A program made the position numbers and the translations under genes. Source: Sphingobacterium griseoflavum (GTDB taxonomy: Bacteria > Bacteroidota > Bacteroidia > Sphingobacteriales > Sphingobacteriaceae). Taken from it: a stretch of 64,000 nucleotides of DNA. The notes beneath the pieces were generated by a model. It was not told where the DNA came from. It did no database searches and saw nothing but the letters and a program-made list of their open reading frames with translations. Shown here in pieces: positions 1-8,262 of the stretch. The stretch lies in the NCBI RefSeq assembly GCF_014653155.1, contig NZ_BNAF01000009.1:124001-188000 (forward strand), given 5' to 3'. Within the stretch, counting starts at the first letter, position 1; the number at the start of each line of letters is the position of its first letter.

Positions 1-227
1 ATGGATGGGACGCTTTCGCAGATTTCCTTTCGACACATTATTCCGGTCTTAATAAAGAGAGAAAGTTACAGTTGTCCTTTAAGATTGATGGCGGGGGGGC
101 TCCGTATGCTGTACAGGTGGAACAACCAGTTTCGCCTACAATACAGGATGAAGTGATTAAGATATTGGAATCTGGTCCGAAATGGAGGGGGCGAGAAGGT
201 CGTATAGAGATTGTATTTCCGGAGTAA
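1..227 (+). CDS. TonB C-terminal domain protein, 3' end only
   Basis: The reading frame is open from the left edge and ends at a TAA at 225-227, giving the last 74 residues of a larger protein. The piece shows the pattern of a TonB C-terminal domain: GWDAF near the start, a beta strand LQLSFKIDGGG, then EVIKILESGPKW and a terminal strand RIEIVFPE. In Bacteroidota this domain often ends carboxypeptidase-regulatory-like or M56 proteins as well as true TonB energy transducers, so the N-terminal partner cannot be told from here. A perfect bidirectional hairpin follows directly. The family call rests on the GPKW-type motif and strand order only. Confidence 0.65.
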   Translation, partial: GWDAFADFLSTHYSGLNKERKLQLSFKIDGGGAPYAVQVEQPVSPTIQDEVIKILESGPKWRGREGRIEIVFPE

Positions 228-228
228 T

Positions 229-262
229 AAAAAAACCTTAAAGCATGCTTTAAGGTTTTTTT
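229..262. terminator. Bidirectional intrinsic terminator
   Basis: A perfect inverted repeat with 17-nt arms (229-245 and 246-262) has A-runs on the left and T-runs on the right. It therefore works as a terminator for the plus-strand TonB-domain gene and for the minus-strand DUF3127 gene, whose stop lies 10 nt away. Confidence 0.9.
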
Positions 263-271
263 ATGTCTTAC

Positions 272-646
272 TTAGAACGGCAAATCGTCATCATCTGCGC
301 CAGAAGAAGAGATGTCTACGGGAGGCATATCCGCGTAGCCGGGTGCTGGTGCCGATTGTGCTGTGTTTGCTAATTTTGTTACACGCCAAGCCACTAACGA
401 GTTGAAGTAGGTTGTCACGCCGTCTTTATTTGTCCACGGACGACCACGTAAGTTGAAAGAAACCTCAATTTCATCACCTATGGCCAAATTATCAAATATG
501 TTAACGCGATCTTGCGTTGATTCAAAACGAATGTATTCTACAAATTGTGGGTTTTCAGCATACGCGACAATTAAATCTCTTTTTTTAAACGACTCGGTAA
601 CTTGTTGCGTCGCGCCTATCTCGTGAACTTTTCCTCTTATTTCCAT
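272..646 (-). CDS. DUF3127 protein, SSB-like OB-fold
   Basis: This is a 124-residue protein starting MEIRGKVHEIG; an upstream TTG extension is open but has no family support. The first 95 residues match DUF3127, a Bacteroidota family predicted to form a single-stranded-DNA-binding-type OB fold (conserved stretch SFNLRGRPW and a C-terminal YFNSLVAWRV strand). A low-complexity Ala/Pro/Ser linker follows. The protein ends in DDDDLPF, closely resembling the DDDIPF tip by which SSB recruits replication and repair proteins. What is seen is the tail and linker layout. A role in nucleic-acid binding or protein recruitment is inference. The gene is divergent from the RNA methyltransferase gene, with 66 bp between the starts. 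Confidence 0.8.
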   Translation of the reverse strand: MEIRGKVHEIGATQQVTESFKKRDLIVAYAENPQFVEYIRFESTQDRVNIFDNLAIGDEIEVSFNLRGRPWTNKDGVTTYFNSLVAWRVTKLANTAQSAPAPGYADMPPVDISSSGADDDDLPF

Positions 647-697
647 ATCAAAACTATTAAACTGTAAAATTAAGCATTTTTTGCTAAGCAGAATAAG

Positions 698-705
698 TAA
701 CTTTG
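698..705 (+). promoter_or_regulatory. TAnnTTTG promoter box, near-leaderless
   Basis: TAACTTTG matches the Bacteroidota -7 element. Its G lies only 7 nt before the ATG of the RNA methyltransferase gene, so the transcript should begin within a few bases of the start codon. Confidence 0.6.
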
Positions 706-712
706 CAAAAAT

Positions 713-1876
713 ATGATGGAAGTTTTCAACACCCCCAATAAGGTAATTATCACCTGCAACAGACGGCTGTCTCCGTATTTGGAACAAGAAGTCAAAGATT
801 TAGGATTCACGATCGTCCGTGCTTTTAACACGGGCGTCGAGATAAAGGCCTCTATAAATGAGTGTGTTCGTTTGAATCTTAACCTACGTGTAGCGAGTCA
901 GGTTCTTTACGAAGTCAAGGCTTTCCGAGCACACAATCCGGAAGAACTTTACCGCAATTTACTGACCATCGCCTGGGAGGAAATTATCCCATTCGACGGT
1001 TATTTCTCGGTAACCTCAACGGTGCATAACGAGACAATTACCACCCCCTTGTTCGCGAATGTGAAAGTGAAGGATGCCATTGTGGATCGCATAAAAGATA
1101 AAAAAGGGATACGTCCGAACAGCGGGCCAGAACTCAATCGTGCGGTTATACACTTGCATTGGATGGAAGAGCGAGCTGAAATTTTTATCGATACCTCTGG
1201 CGAGACTTTGGCTAAACACGGCTATCGTAAACATCCGGGTAAGGCACCCATGCTGGAAGCATTAGCGACCGCCACGATCTTGGCAACAGGATGGGATAAG
1301 AAATCGCCTTTTGTTAATCCGATGTGTGGATCGGGAACATTGGCTATTGAGGCCGCTTTGCTAGCACAACAACGTGTCCCTGGCTTGCAACGTATGAATT
1401 ATGCATTTATGCACTTCATCGGTTATGACGAGGCGGTTTTCTTTGAGGAGCGCCGCCGCATCAAGGAAATCACCGAGAAAACAAACTTGCCGGAGATCAT
1501 TGCCTCGGATATCGCACCAGAGGCGGTGGAGATCGCCAAATTGAATGCCCGTACAGCAGGGGTAGAGCATATCATTACGTTTGAGGTGGGCGATTTTGCA
1601 GATACGACGGTGCCGGAGGGCAATGGCGTGGTGATGTTTAATCCAGAATATGGAGAGCGCTTGGGGGTGCACAGTAAATTGGAAGAAACCTATAAGCGTG
1701 TGGGCGACTTCCTTAAGCAGCAATGCAAGGGTTATCGCGGCTATGTATTTACCGGAAATCCAGACTTGGCAAAGAAAATTGGCTTACGTGCATCACGTCG
1801 ATTTGAGTTTTTTAATGGCAAATTGGATTGTAGATTACTGCAGTACGAACTATACGAGGGAACAAAAGAAAACTAA
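713..1876 (+). CDS. THUMP-domain class I SAM-dependent RNA methyltransferase
   Basis: A 387-residue protein of the RlmL/YpsC group that methylates guanosine N2 in large-subunit rRNA. The N-terminal part (about 45-155) is a ferredoxin-like plus THUMP RNA-binding region, and the C-terminal part (about 160-375) is a Rossmann methyltransferase. The SAM-binding loop NPMCGSGTLA is near residue 202. The catalytic motif near 309-317 reads NPEYGERLG where E. coli RlmL has NPPYGER. It lacks the second methyltransferase (RlmK) domain of the E. coli fusion, as in Gram-positive homologues. Tandem ATGs at 713 and 716 both fit. The HD-hydrolase gene follows after 4 nt and is probably co-transcribed. The exact target base is not established. 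Confidence 0.88.
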   Translation: MMEVFNTPNKVIITCNRRLSPYLEQEVKDLGFTIVRAFNTGVEIKASINECVRLNLNLRVASQVLYEVKAFRAHNPEELYRNLLTIAWEEIIPFDGYFSVTSTVHNETITTPLFANVKVKDAIVDRIKDKKGIRPNSGPELNRAVIHLHWMEERAEIFIDTSGETLAKHGYRKHPGKAPMLEALATATILATGWDKKSPFVNPMCGSGTLAIEAALLAQQRVPGLQRMNYAFMHFIGYDEAVFFEERRRIKEITEKTNLPEIIASDIAPEAVEIAKLNARTAGVEHIITFEVGDFADTTVPEGNGVVMFNPEYGERLGVHSKLEETYKRVGDFLKQQCKGYRGYVFTGNPDLAKKIGLRASRRFEFFNGKLDCRLLQYELYEGTKEN

Positions 1877-1880
1877 AAAT

Positions 1881-2531
1881 ATGCAAAACTCTTTTATCGA
1901 ACAGACAGCTTCTTTCGTTAAAGAGCGTTTGAAAAATGCGGAATCGGGACACGACTGGTGGCATATACAACGGGTTTGGAACAATACGAAATTATTGTTG
2001 GAAACAGAAGATGCAGATCGTATGGTATGCGAGTTGACCGCCTTGTTGCACGATATTGCGGATAGCAAATTTCACCATGGGGATGAACAAATTGGACCGC
2101 GTATTGCCGGCGAATTTTTGTTGAGCATCGGTGTGGATGCTACGACGGTGGTGCACGTGCAACAGATTATATTAAATATGTCTTTTAAAGCTTCGCTGGG
2201 AGAAGTCAGCTTTCATTCCAAAGAACTGGAGATTGTGCAGGACGCCGATCGTTTGGATGCGATAGGTGCCATAGGCATCGCGCGAGCGTTTAATTACGGA
2301 GGGTTTAAGAACCGCGAAATCTATAACCCCGAAATTCCTGTCGAGCAGCACTTGACGAAAGAGGCTTACAAGAATACACAGGCGCCAACGATCAATCATT
2401 TTTACGAAAAGCTGCTTTTGTTGCGTGATAAGATGAATACCCCAACCGGGCGCGAAATTGCTGCCGAAAGACACCGATTTATGGAGTCTTTTCTGCAACA
2501 ATTCTATGGGGAATGGAATGGGGAGCGCTAA
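1881..2531 (+). CDS. HD-domain phosphohydrolase, YedJ-like
   Basis: A 216-residue cytosolic HD-superfamily hydrolase. The metal-binding signature is complete: H24 and H28 in GHDWWH, the H57-D58 pair in LLHDIADSKF, and D121 to D126 in DADRLDAIGAIG. Length and motif order fit the YedJ/YpgQ-type uncharacterised HD hydrolases, some of which act on nucleotides; the substrate here is unknown. The ATG at 1881 is preferred to longer upstream starts, which would overlap the preceding methyltransferase gene. The 4-nt gap implies one operon, but a functional link to rRNA methylation is not shown. Confidence 0.85.
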   Translation: MQNSFIEQTASFVKERLKNAESGHDWWHIQRVWNNTKLLLETEDADRMVCELTALLHDIADSKFHHGDEQIGPRIAGEFLLSIGVDATTVVHVQQIILNMSFKASLGEVSFHSKELEIVQDADRLDAIGAIGIARAFNYGGFKNREIYNPEIPVEQHLTKEAYKNTQAPTINHFYEKLLLLRDKMNTPTGREIAAERHRFMESFLQQFYGEWNGER

Positions 2532-2609
2532 TTTAATATTGCCTTAACTTGAATTTGGTATATTCGTCTGGTAAATAAAACGCTATATACAGAACATAAG
2601 TAGATTACA

Positions 2610-3371
2610 ATGAAGAAATCGCTGGTTATACTAACACTTTTTTCGGCTATGGGTCTAGTCTCTTTTGCACAAACGAAGGTCATCGCTCACCGTGGAGCAT
2701 GGAAAAACACCAAGATGCCACAAAATTCCCTAGCTTCGTTGAACGAAGCAGCAAAGCTCCATGTTTGGGGAAGCGAGTTTGATGTACATGTCACCAAGGA
2801 TGATATTTTGGTGGTGAACCACGACGACGATTTTTATGGGCTAGACATCGCAACTTCCACCTATGAAGAGCTGCTTGCAAAAAAGCACCCTAATGGCGAG
2901 TCGATTCCTACCGCAGAAGCCTACCTCAAAGAGGGGATGAAGCACAAGCACATGAAGCTGATATTCGAATTAAAGACGAATAAACTTGGCACGGAGCGGA
3001 CATTAAAGTCGGCAGAGCTATCTGTAGCGCTGGTCAAGAAGTTGAAAGCGCAAAAATGGGTTGAATACATTGCCTTTAGTTACGATGCTTGTTTGAAGTT
3101 AAGGGAGTTGGATAAATCGGCCATGGTGCATTACTTGTCGGGGGATAAAACACCGCAAGAAATCAAGGACGCGACATTGAGCGGTATAGATTACCATCTA
3201 TCGGTTTACCAAAAAAAACCAACTTGGATCAGCGAAGCAAACGGTTTGAAGTTGAAGACGAATGTGTGGACCGTAAATAAAGAGGATGATATGAAATACT
3301 TCATCGATCATAAAATTGATTACATTTCTACCGACGAACCGGAAAAATTAAATGGGTTATTAGGTAAGTAG
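2610..3371 (+). CDS. Secreted glycerophosphodiester phosphodiesterase
   Basis: A 253-residue GDPD-family enzyme with a cleavable signal peptide (about residues 1-20, ending SFA-Q), so probably periplasmic. It would release glycerol-3-phosphate and an alcohol from deacylated phospholipids. Active-site features are present: H27-R28 in HRGAW, E56 and D58 in EFDVHVTKD, and H71 in NHDDD. The usual PENT segment reads PQNS, which removes one conserved acidic position, although the metal-binding residues E56/D58 remain. A strong terminator follows, so it is the last gene of its unit. The secreted EEP phosphodiesterase gene lies next to it but is transcribed separately. Confidence 0.88.
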   Translation: MKKSLVILTLFSAMGLVSFAQTKVIAHRGAWKNTKMPQNSLASLNEAAKLHVWGSEFDVHVTKDDILVVNHDDDFYGLDIATSTYEELLAKKHPNGESIPTAEAYLKEGMKHKHMKLIFELKTNKLGTERTLKSAELSVALVKKLKAQKWVEYIAFSYDACLKLRELDKSAMVHYLSGDKTPQEIKDATLSGIDYHLSVYQKKPTWISEANGLKLKTNVWTVNKEDDMKYFIDHKIDYISTDEPEKLNGLLGK

Positions 3372-3385
3372 TTACGGCTAACAAC

Positions 3386-3428
3386 AAAGAAAACCTGCAT
3401 CGATGTTCGAATAGCAGGTTTTCTTTTT
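3386..3428 (+). terminator. Intrinsic terminator after GDPD gene
   Basis: 13-bp perfect stem (3386-3398 with 3414-3426) capped by a 15-nt loop. The right arm runs into a T-rich tail, and the left arm starts AAAGAAAA, so it may also work in reverse. Confidence 0.9.
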
Positions 3429-3443
3429 ATTTATTGCAAAAAC

Positions 3444-4286
3444 ATGTTTTCTATGGGACGTATTATTCTATCTTGCTTTTTTTCGATCTTGTTGCTTGTT
3501 GTCCAAGCGCAGGATATGACGGTCGCTTCGTTTAACATTCGTATGAAGACGAATGCCGATACCGGCAACCTATGGGATAATCGGAAGGCGGCATTGACCA
3601 ACCTGATCAAGTTCCATGGGTTTGAGGTTTTTGGTATCCAGGAAGGGTTTTATGCGCAAGTTCAAGACATGAAGCAATTGTTGCCAGGTTTTAATTATGT
3701 AGGCGTAGGACGGGATGATGGTAAACAAGAGGGTGAGCATTCCGCTATATTTTATAATGAGAAGCGATTCAAGGTGCTAAAAGATGGTACCTTTTGGCTT
3801 TCTGCCACCGATACAGGAAAACCTAATAAAGGATGGGATGCTGTGCTGCCGCGTATTTGTACGTGGGCCATTTTTGAAGATCGAGAACATGGGAAGAGAT
3901 TCATCTTTATGAATACACATTTTGACCATGTAGGTGTCGTCGCTCGCCGCGAGAGTGCGAAGCTTATTTTAGCTAAAGCAAAAGAATTTGCGCAAGATCT
4001 GCCACTGATTCTTACAGGCGACTTCAACGTGGATGAAACAAATGAAGCCTATCATACGCTAGCCAATAGTGGTATTGTGCAAGATGTATACGACCTAGCA
4101 AAAGTTGTTTATGCGCCAAATTCAACGTTTAACGGTTGGGGAAAAGCACTGAAAGCTGCAGAGCGGATTGATCATATTTTTATTACGAAGCCGTTCACGG
4201 TGTATAGATATGGCATCCTTACCGATACGTATTTGGGAAAATTTCCTTCGGATCATTTTCCGGTCATGTCCGAATTGTCTTGGTAA
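3444..4286 (+). CDS. Secreted endonuclease/exonuclease/phosphatase-family protein
   Basis: A 280-residue EEP-fold phosphodiesterase with an N-terminal signal peptide (hydrophobic residues 6-21, then AQD). Conserved catalytic blocks are present: SFNIRM near 29-34, E67 in FGIQEGFY, NTHFDHVG, the GDFNVD block near 192-197, and the terminal SDHFP near 269-273. It should be a metal-dependent phosphodiesterase acting outside the cytoplasm. Substrates in this family range from nucleic acids to phospholipid and sugar phosphates, and the sequence does not decide between them. Either ATG 3444 or ATG 3453 could be the start; both keep the signal peptide. Confidence 0.85.
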   Translation: MFSMGRIILSCFFSILLLVVQAQDMTVASFNIRMKTNADTGNLWDNRKAALTNLIKFHGFEVFGIQEGFYAQVQDMKQLLPGFNYVGVGRDDGKQEGEHSAIFYNEKRFKVLKDGTFWLSATDTGKPNKGWDAVLPRICTWAIFEDREHGKRFIFMNTHFDHVGVVARRESAKLILAKAKEFAQDLPLILTGDFNVDETNEAYHTLANSGIVQDVYDLAKVVYAPNSTFNGWGKALKAAERIDHIFITKPFTVYRYGILTDTYLGKFPSDHFPVMSELSW

Positions 4287-4417
4287 GACCGTCGTATGTG
4301 TTCTTGAGAAAGAAGCCGGTAATGAATGGGGCCCATCAGTACCAGGTCTGGATATATCATATCTGTCTTGTCGACAGGTAATTGCATAATAAGCTTACAT
4401 AATCGTGCAGAACTTGT

Positions 4418-4425
4418 TATTTTTG
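4418..4425 (+). promoter_or_regulatory. TAnnTTTG promoter box for pepT
   Basis: TATTTTTG lies 21 nt before ATG 4447. It is downstream of the alternative GTG start at 4405, which argues that the GTG is not used. Confidence 0.5.
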
Positions 4426-4446
4426 GAGCATCAAATCAAAGAGAGT

Positions 4447-5709
4447 ATGCGATCATTTTCTATCAATGCTATAAAGGATTTCGAAGTGGCGGCGCGCTTT
4501 ATGCGTTATGTGCAGATCGATACCGAGTCAGATGCTTCCTCCAGTTCTTTCCCTTCTACTGCGAAACAGAAGGACTTGAGTCGTCTGCTTGTTGACGAAC
4601 TACAGCAACTCGGCATAGCCGATGCACACCTAGACGATTACGGTTATGTGTACGCCACGATACCATCCAACTCGGACAAGGATGTGCCGACCATTTGTTT
4701 TTGTTCACATGTGGACACATCTCCCGACTGTTCTGGGGCTCATGTAAAACCATTGCTGCACGCAAATTATCAAGGCCAGGATTTGGTGTTACCCGACGAT
4801 CCTGCTGTTGTGATCCGGTGCGATGAGCATCCTGACCTTAAAAATCAGCTTGGTAACGATGTGATTACCGCTAGTGGAACCACTTTGCTGGGCGCAGATG
4901 ATAAAGCTGGCGTAGCGGAGATTATGGATGCAGCCCGTTTACTGATGCGCCATCCGGAAATCAAACATGGGACGATTAAGATATTGTTTACGCCGGACGA
5001 AGAAATAGGTAGGGGCGTGAACCATGTTGATCTCGACAAATTGGCCGCGGATTTCGGCTACACCATGGATGGAGAGAAAGCTGGCACAATTGAAGATGAA
5101 ACCTTCTCTGCAGATGGCGTTCAGGTTACTATTCAAGGTGTTTCGGTGCATCCTGGCTTCGCTAAAGACAAGATGGTAAGTGCGCTCAAGGTGGCTGCAG
5201 AGATCATCCACGCGCTTCCGAAAGATCGACTTTCACCAGAAACAACGTCCCAAAAAGAAGGTTTCGTTCACCCCAACCAGATTCAGGGTGGTGTGGATAA
5301 AGCAGAAATCGATTTCATCGTGCGTGATCATAAAACCGCGAATTTGGAGAAGCATGAAGCGGAACTGCGAACGATCATTGACGGCGTTGTTGGCCGGTAT
5401 CCGGCGGTGACCTATCAGTTCAAGGTCAGCGAGCAGTACCGAAATATGAAAGAAGTGCTGGATCAATATCCCCAGATTATGGAAATTGGGTTGGAGGCAA
5501 TTGCTCGCACAGGTATTGTCGCCGAGCGGCGCAGCATTCGCGGCGGCACGGATGGTTCGCGACTCTCGTTTATGGGGCTTCCCTGTCCGAACGTCTTTGC
5601 CGGAGGTCACGCGTTTCATGGTAAAATGGAATGGGTAAGTCGACAAGATATGGAGCTTGCAGTGCGCACCATCTTGCACATCGCGACAATCTGGGAAGAA
5701 CGCGCATAG
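4447..5709 (+). CDS. pepT: Peptidase T (tripeptide aminopeptidase)
   Basis: A 420-residue M20B metallopeptidase that removes the N-terminal residue from tripeptides in the cytosol. Metal-binding motifs are intact: SHVDTSPD near residue 87, GADDKAG near 149 and DEEIGRG near 184, with the lid domain in between and RGGTDGSRLS toward the C-terminus. Length fits the usual PepT of about 410 residues. ATG 4447 was chosen over GTG 4405 because a TAnnTTTG box lies between them and because MRSFSINAIKDF aligns with the family N-terminus. It appears to be a single-gene unit. Confidence 0.93.
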   Translation: MRSFSINAIKDFEVAARFMRYVQIDTESDASSSSFPSTAKQKDLSRLLVDELQQLGIADAHLDDYGYVYATIPSNSDKDVPTICFCSHVDTSPDCSGAHVKPLLHANYQGQDLVLPDDPAVVIRCDEHPDLKNQLGNDVITASGTTLLGADDKAGVAEIMDAARLLMRHPEIKHGTIKILFTPDEEIGRGVNHVDLDKLAADFGYTMDGEKAGTIEDETFSADGVQVTIQGVSVHPGFAKDKMVSALKVAAEIIHALPKDRLSPETTSQKEGFVHPNQIQGGVDKAEIDFIVRDHKTANLEKHEAELRTIIDGVVGRYPAVTYQFKVSEQYRNMKEVLDQYPQIMEIGLEAIARTGIVAERRSIRGGTDGSRLSFMGLPCPNVFAGGHAFHGKMEWVSRQDMELAVRTILHIATIWEERA

Positions 5710-5840
5710 GATCCTATTTCGTAGCACATTACATGGACAGCACGATTGACATCACATATGACGTCGTTGTGCCTCCAAAATGCCAAAAACATACATAGAT
5801 CCGCCAACTGGTGGAAGTCAGCTAAAAATTAAGTAAACAT

Positions 5841-6404
5841 ATGGAAAACGAGGTATTAAAAGCGATACAGTACAGAAGAACCGTAACGCAAAATAATTTT
5901 ACGGAACAGGATATCAGCCGAGACGAGCTAATAACCATTTTAGAAGCTGCAAACGCAGCGCCCACGCACAAACGCACACAACCTTGGCGTTTTGTAGTTT
6001 TTCAAAAAGACGGTTTGCAGCGATTGGGTACAGCGCTGCGTGCAATCTACAAAGACATTACGCCCGCGGAGAAATATAGCGAAGCAACGGAGCTGAATAT
6101 GGGAAAGAAAGCTACAACGGCTAATGTGGCTATTGCAATTGTGGTGAACTATACGGGTGAGCTTCCCGAATGGGAAGAGCTTGCAGCGACCTCCTGTGCT
6201 GTGCAGAACCTTTGGCTCGCAGCACATTCGCTCGGAATCGGGGGCTATTGGGCTACTCCAGGGTTGATCAATCACCTCAGCGCTTTTCTAAAGCTGGATG
6301 AAAACCAAAAGTGTATCGGTTTATTTTACCTCGGGCATCACGAAACCGAACCGCGTGAGCCTGTGCGTAGCGCAATCGAAGAGAAAATACGTTGGGAAGA
6401 ATAA
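5841..6404 (+). CDS. Nitroreductase-family FMN oxidoreductase, YdjA-like
   Basis: A 187-residue small nitroreductase. YRRT near residues 12-15 and the block APTHKRTQPWRF near 41-52 match the FMN-phosphate and dimer-interface signatures of the YdjA subgroup, which is shorter than NfsA/NfsB. The segment LGIGGYWATPG near 137 matches the re-face FMN loop. It should be a cytosolic homodimer that reduces nitro or quinone-like compounds with NAD(P)H; the physiological substrate is unknown. It stands alone between pepT and the NlpE-like gene, with over 100 bp on either side. Confidence 0.88.
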   Translation: MENEVLKAIQYRRTVTQNNFTEQDISRDELITILEAANAAPTHKRTQPWRFVVFQKDGLQRLGTALRAIYKDITPAEKYSEATELNMGKKATTANVAIAIVVNYTGELPEWEELAATSCAVQNLWLAAHSLGIGGYWATPGLINHLSAFLKLDENQKCIGLFYLGHHETEPREPVRSAIEEKIRWEE

Positions 6405-6525
6405 GTCGAAAGCTTTTCCAATGCGGAAGATAAGGCTTTAAGAGATTCTTATCTTTTTGAAACTTTCTTTCAGACAAAATGTTCGTAAAGTACGCATTTA
6501 TGTTCAATACTTTAAAAACGTTGTT

Positions 6526-6975
6526 ATGAAAAAACTATTTGGATTGCTTGTCGTGGGCGCTTTTTTGATATCGTGTGTTGATTTGTCATCTTCTGGAGAA
6601 AGTGAAGCAGTTGATACCTCATCTGTCGAATCAGGCCCTTCTACGACCGGTGACAACTCTCAAACATCGATTGATTGGGTTGGGACTTATGAGGGCACCA
6701 TTCCATGCGCCGATTGTCCGGGAATCAAGACTACCATCGTTATTAATAACGATGAAACTTTCCGGATTCGTAGTGAATATCTGGATCGTGGAGAGACAAT
6801 CGAGGATAACGGAAAGATCATGTGGCATGAAAACGGCTCTGTTGTGCACTTAAAAGGGAAGGATACAGACCTGAAATTAAAGGTAGGTGAAAATCAATTG
6901 TTCCACTTGGATAAGGATGGAAAAGTGATCGAAGGCGATTTAGCCTCCAATTATATCTATAAAAAGAAAGCGTAA
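6526..6975 (+). CDS. NlpE N-terminal-domain lipoprotein
   Basis: A 149-residue lipoprotein: MKKLFGLLVVGAFLISC gives a lipobox with C17. A Ser/Thr-rich spacer follows, then a small beta-barrel starting WVGTYEGTIPCADCPG. The CxxC at 61-64 and the TYEGTIPCADC pattern are diagnostic of the copper-resistance NlpE N-terminal domain. E. coli NlpE has a second OB-fold domain that contacts CpxA; that domain is missing here, and no CpxAR-like pair lies nearby. Surface sensing or metal binding is therefore only a possibility. ATG 6526 was chosen because the frame upstream would put non-hydrophobic sequence before the signal peptide. Confidence 0.85.
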   Translation: MKKLFGLLVVGAFLISCVDLSSSGESEAVDTSSVESGPSTTGDNSQTSIDWVGTYEGTIPCADCPGIKTTIVINNDETFRIRSEYLDRGETIEDNGKIMWHENGSVVHLKGKDTDLKLKVGENQLFHLDKDGKVIEGDLASNYIYKKKA

Positions 6976-6991
6976 TGTAAAATTACGATAG

Positions 6992-7022
6992 AAAGCCTGC
7001 ACATTCGTTGCGGGCTTTTTGT
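6992..7022 (+). terminator. Intrinsic terminator after NlpE-like gene
   Basis: 9-bp stem (6992-7000 with 7010-7018, one G-U pair) around a 9-nt loop, followed by a T-run. Confidence 0.88.
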
Positions 7023-7057
7023 TTATTAACTACCTTGGCAGTCCTAGAATTCGCCGT

Positions 7058-8257
7058 ATGCAAACCGTAGACACAAAACCTCAACTTAATTCCACTGCGC
7101 TGTGGTTGATGGCCATTTTATCAGGCTTGGTTGTTGCCAACAATTATTACAACCAACCTTTACTGGGGCTAATAGCGAATGATTTTCAGGTCGAAGAAGG
7201 CACCGTCAGCAAGATCTCGGTCCTTACGCAGCTAGGGTATGCCTGCGGTCTTTTGTTTGTTGTCCCCCTTGGCGATAAGGTGCTTCGCAAGCGACTGATA
7301 TTGATTGATCTGCTATTTGTTGTAGGCGCTTTGCTGTTGATGGCATTTGCCCAGCAATTGTGGCTGCTTTACGTAGCGAGTTTCTTCATCGGTTTTACGT
7401 CAATCATCCCACAAATTTTTGTACCTATGGCTGCCGCTTTGTCTACAGCAGATAGGAAGTCGTCTAACATTGGTCTGGTAATGTCCGGTTTGTTGCTTGG
7501 CATTCTACTGTCGCGCTTCTTGAGCGGTATTATCGGTGAGTTTTGGGGCTGGCGGTCGATGTTTGAACTGGCAGCGGGTCTCATGGTCATGACCTGGCTA
7601 TTGGTTTGGTTTTATTTACCCGAGTTGAAACCGAACTTTATGGGGTCATATGTTTCCCTCATGAAATCAGTCTGGCATTTTGCCAAAACAGAACCCAAGT
7701 TGCAGCTTGCATCCTTCCGTGGCGCCATGGGCTTCGGCGCGATGTCAGCGGTTTTCACCACACTTGTTTTTCATCTGGAAGGTGCACCATTTTATGCGGG
7801 AGCATCCGTGGTCGGAAGTTTCGGGCTTATTGGCGCGGTGGGTGCATTAGCCGCGGCGTTTGTAGGACGTCTCCAGCAACGCTTTTCGGTGTATCAATTG
7901 ATCTTTGGTGGAATACTCATCCTGCTAGTTAGCTGGGGATTCATTTACTTTGGGCAGCACAGTTATGCGGGTCTAATCATAGGTATTATTTTAATTGATC
8001 TCGGTTTACAAAGCTCACATATCATGAATCAAACCGACTACTTTTCTATCCCGACAGATGCGACGAGCCGTCTCAACACGGTGTATATGGTTAGCTACTT
8101 CTTGGGTGGGTCGTTAGGCACTTACCTGGCGGCTGTCGCTTGGCAGTACGCGGGTTGGGAGGGGGTCTGTCTTGTCGGGACTACATTCAGTACACTGGCA
8201 TTTGCCGCCCATATTTTATTTGGGAAGAATCGTGTTAGCTCCCCGGGGACAGCATAG
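7058..8257 (+). CDS. MFS transporter, 12 transmembrane segments
   Basis: A 399-residue major facilitator with about twelve hydrophobic helices and the signature NNYYNQPLLGLIA in the first helix, typical of a drug/metabolite exporter subgroup of the MFS. The loop after helix 2 carries GDKVLRKR, matching the MFS motif A pattern GD+xGRR/K. The substrate cannot be named. ATG 7058 was chosen because the longer TTG start at 7019 falls inside the terminator of the previous gene. It converges on the acyltransferase gene with only 5 bp between the stop codons and no obvious terminator. Confidence 0.88.
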   Translation: MQTVDTKPQLNSTALWLMAILSGLVVANNYYNQPLLGLIANDFQVEEGTVSKISVLTQLGYACGLLFVVPLGDKVLRKRLILIDLLFVVGALLLMAFAQQLWLLYVASFFIGFTSIIPQIFVPMAAALSTADRKSSNIGLVMSGLLLGILLSRFLSGIIGEFWGWRSMFELAAGLMVMTWLLVWFYLPELKPNFMGSYVSLMKSVWHFAKTEPKLQLASFRGAMGFGAMSAVFTTLVFHLEGAPFYAGASVVGSFGLIGAVGALAAAFVGRLQQRFSVYQLIFGGILILLVSWGFIYFGQHSYAGLIIGIILIDLGLQSSHIMNQTDYFSIPTDATSRLNTVYMVSYFLGGSLGTYLAAVAWQYAGWEGVCLVGTTFSTLAFAAHILFGKNRVSSPGTA

Positions 8258-8262
8258 CTCGA

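Noticed and set aside
649-656. TAGTTTTG on minus, only 2 nt before the DUF3127 ATG
   Set aside because: Transcription would start at or after the start codon, so it is unlikely to be this gene's promoter; a weaker TAATTTTA box slightly upstream fits better.
4405-4446. Upstream GTG start of pepT
   Set aside because: A promoter box lies between this GTG and the ATG at 4447, and the extension does not align with PepT.
5233-5727. 164-codon minus-strand frame inside pepT
   Set aside because: Wholly antisense to a well-conserved enzyme and without promoter or family features.
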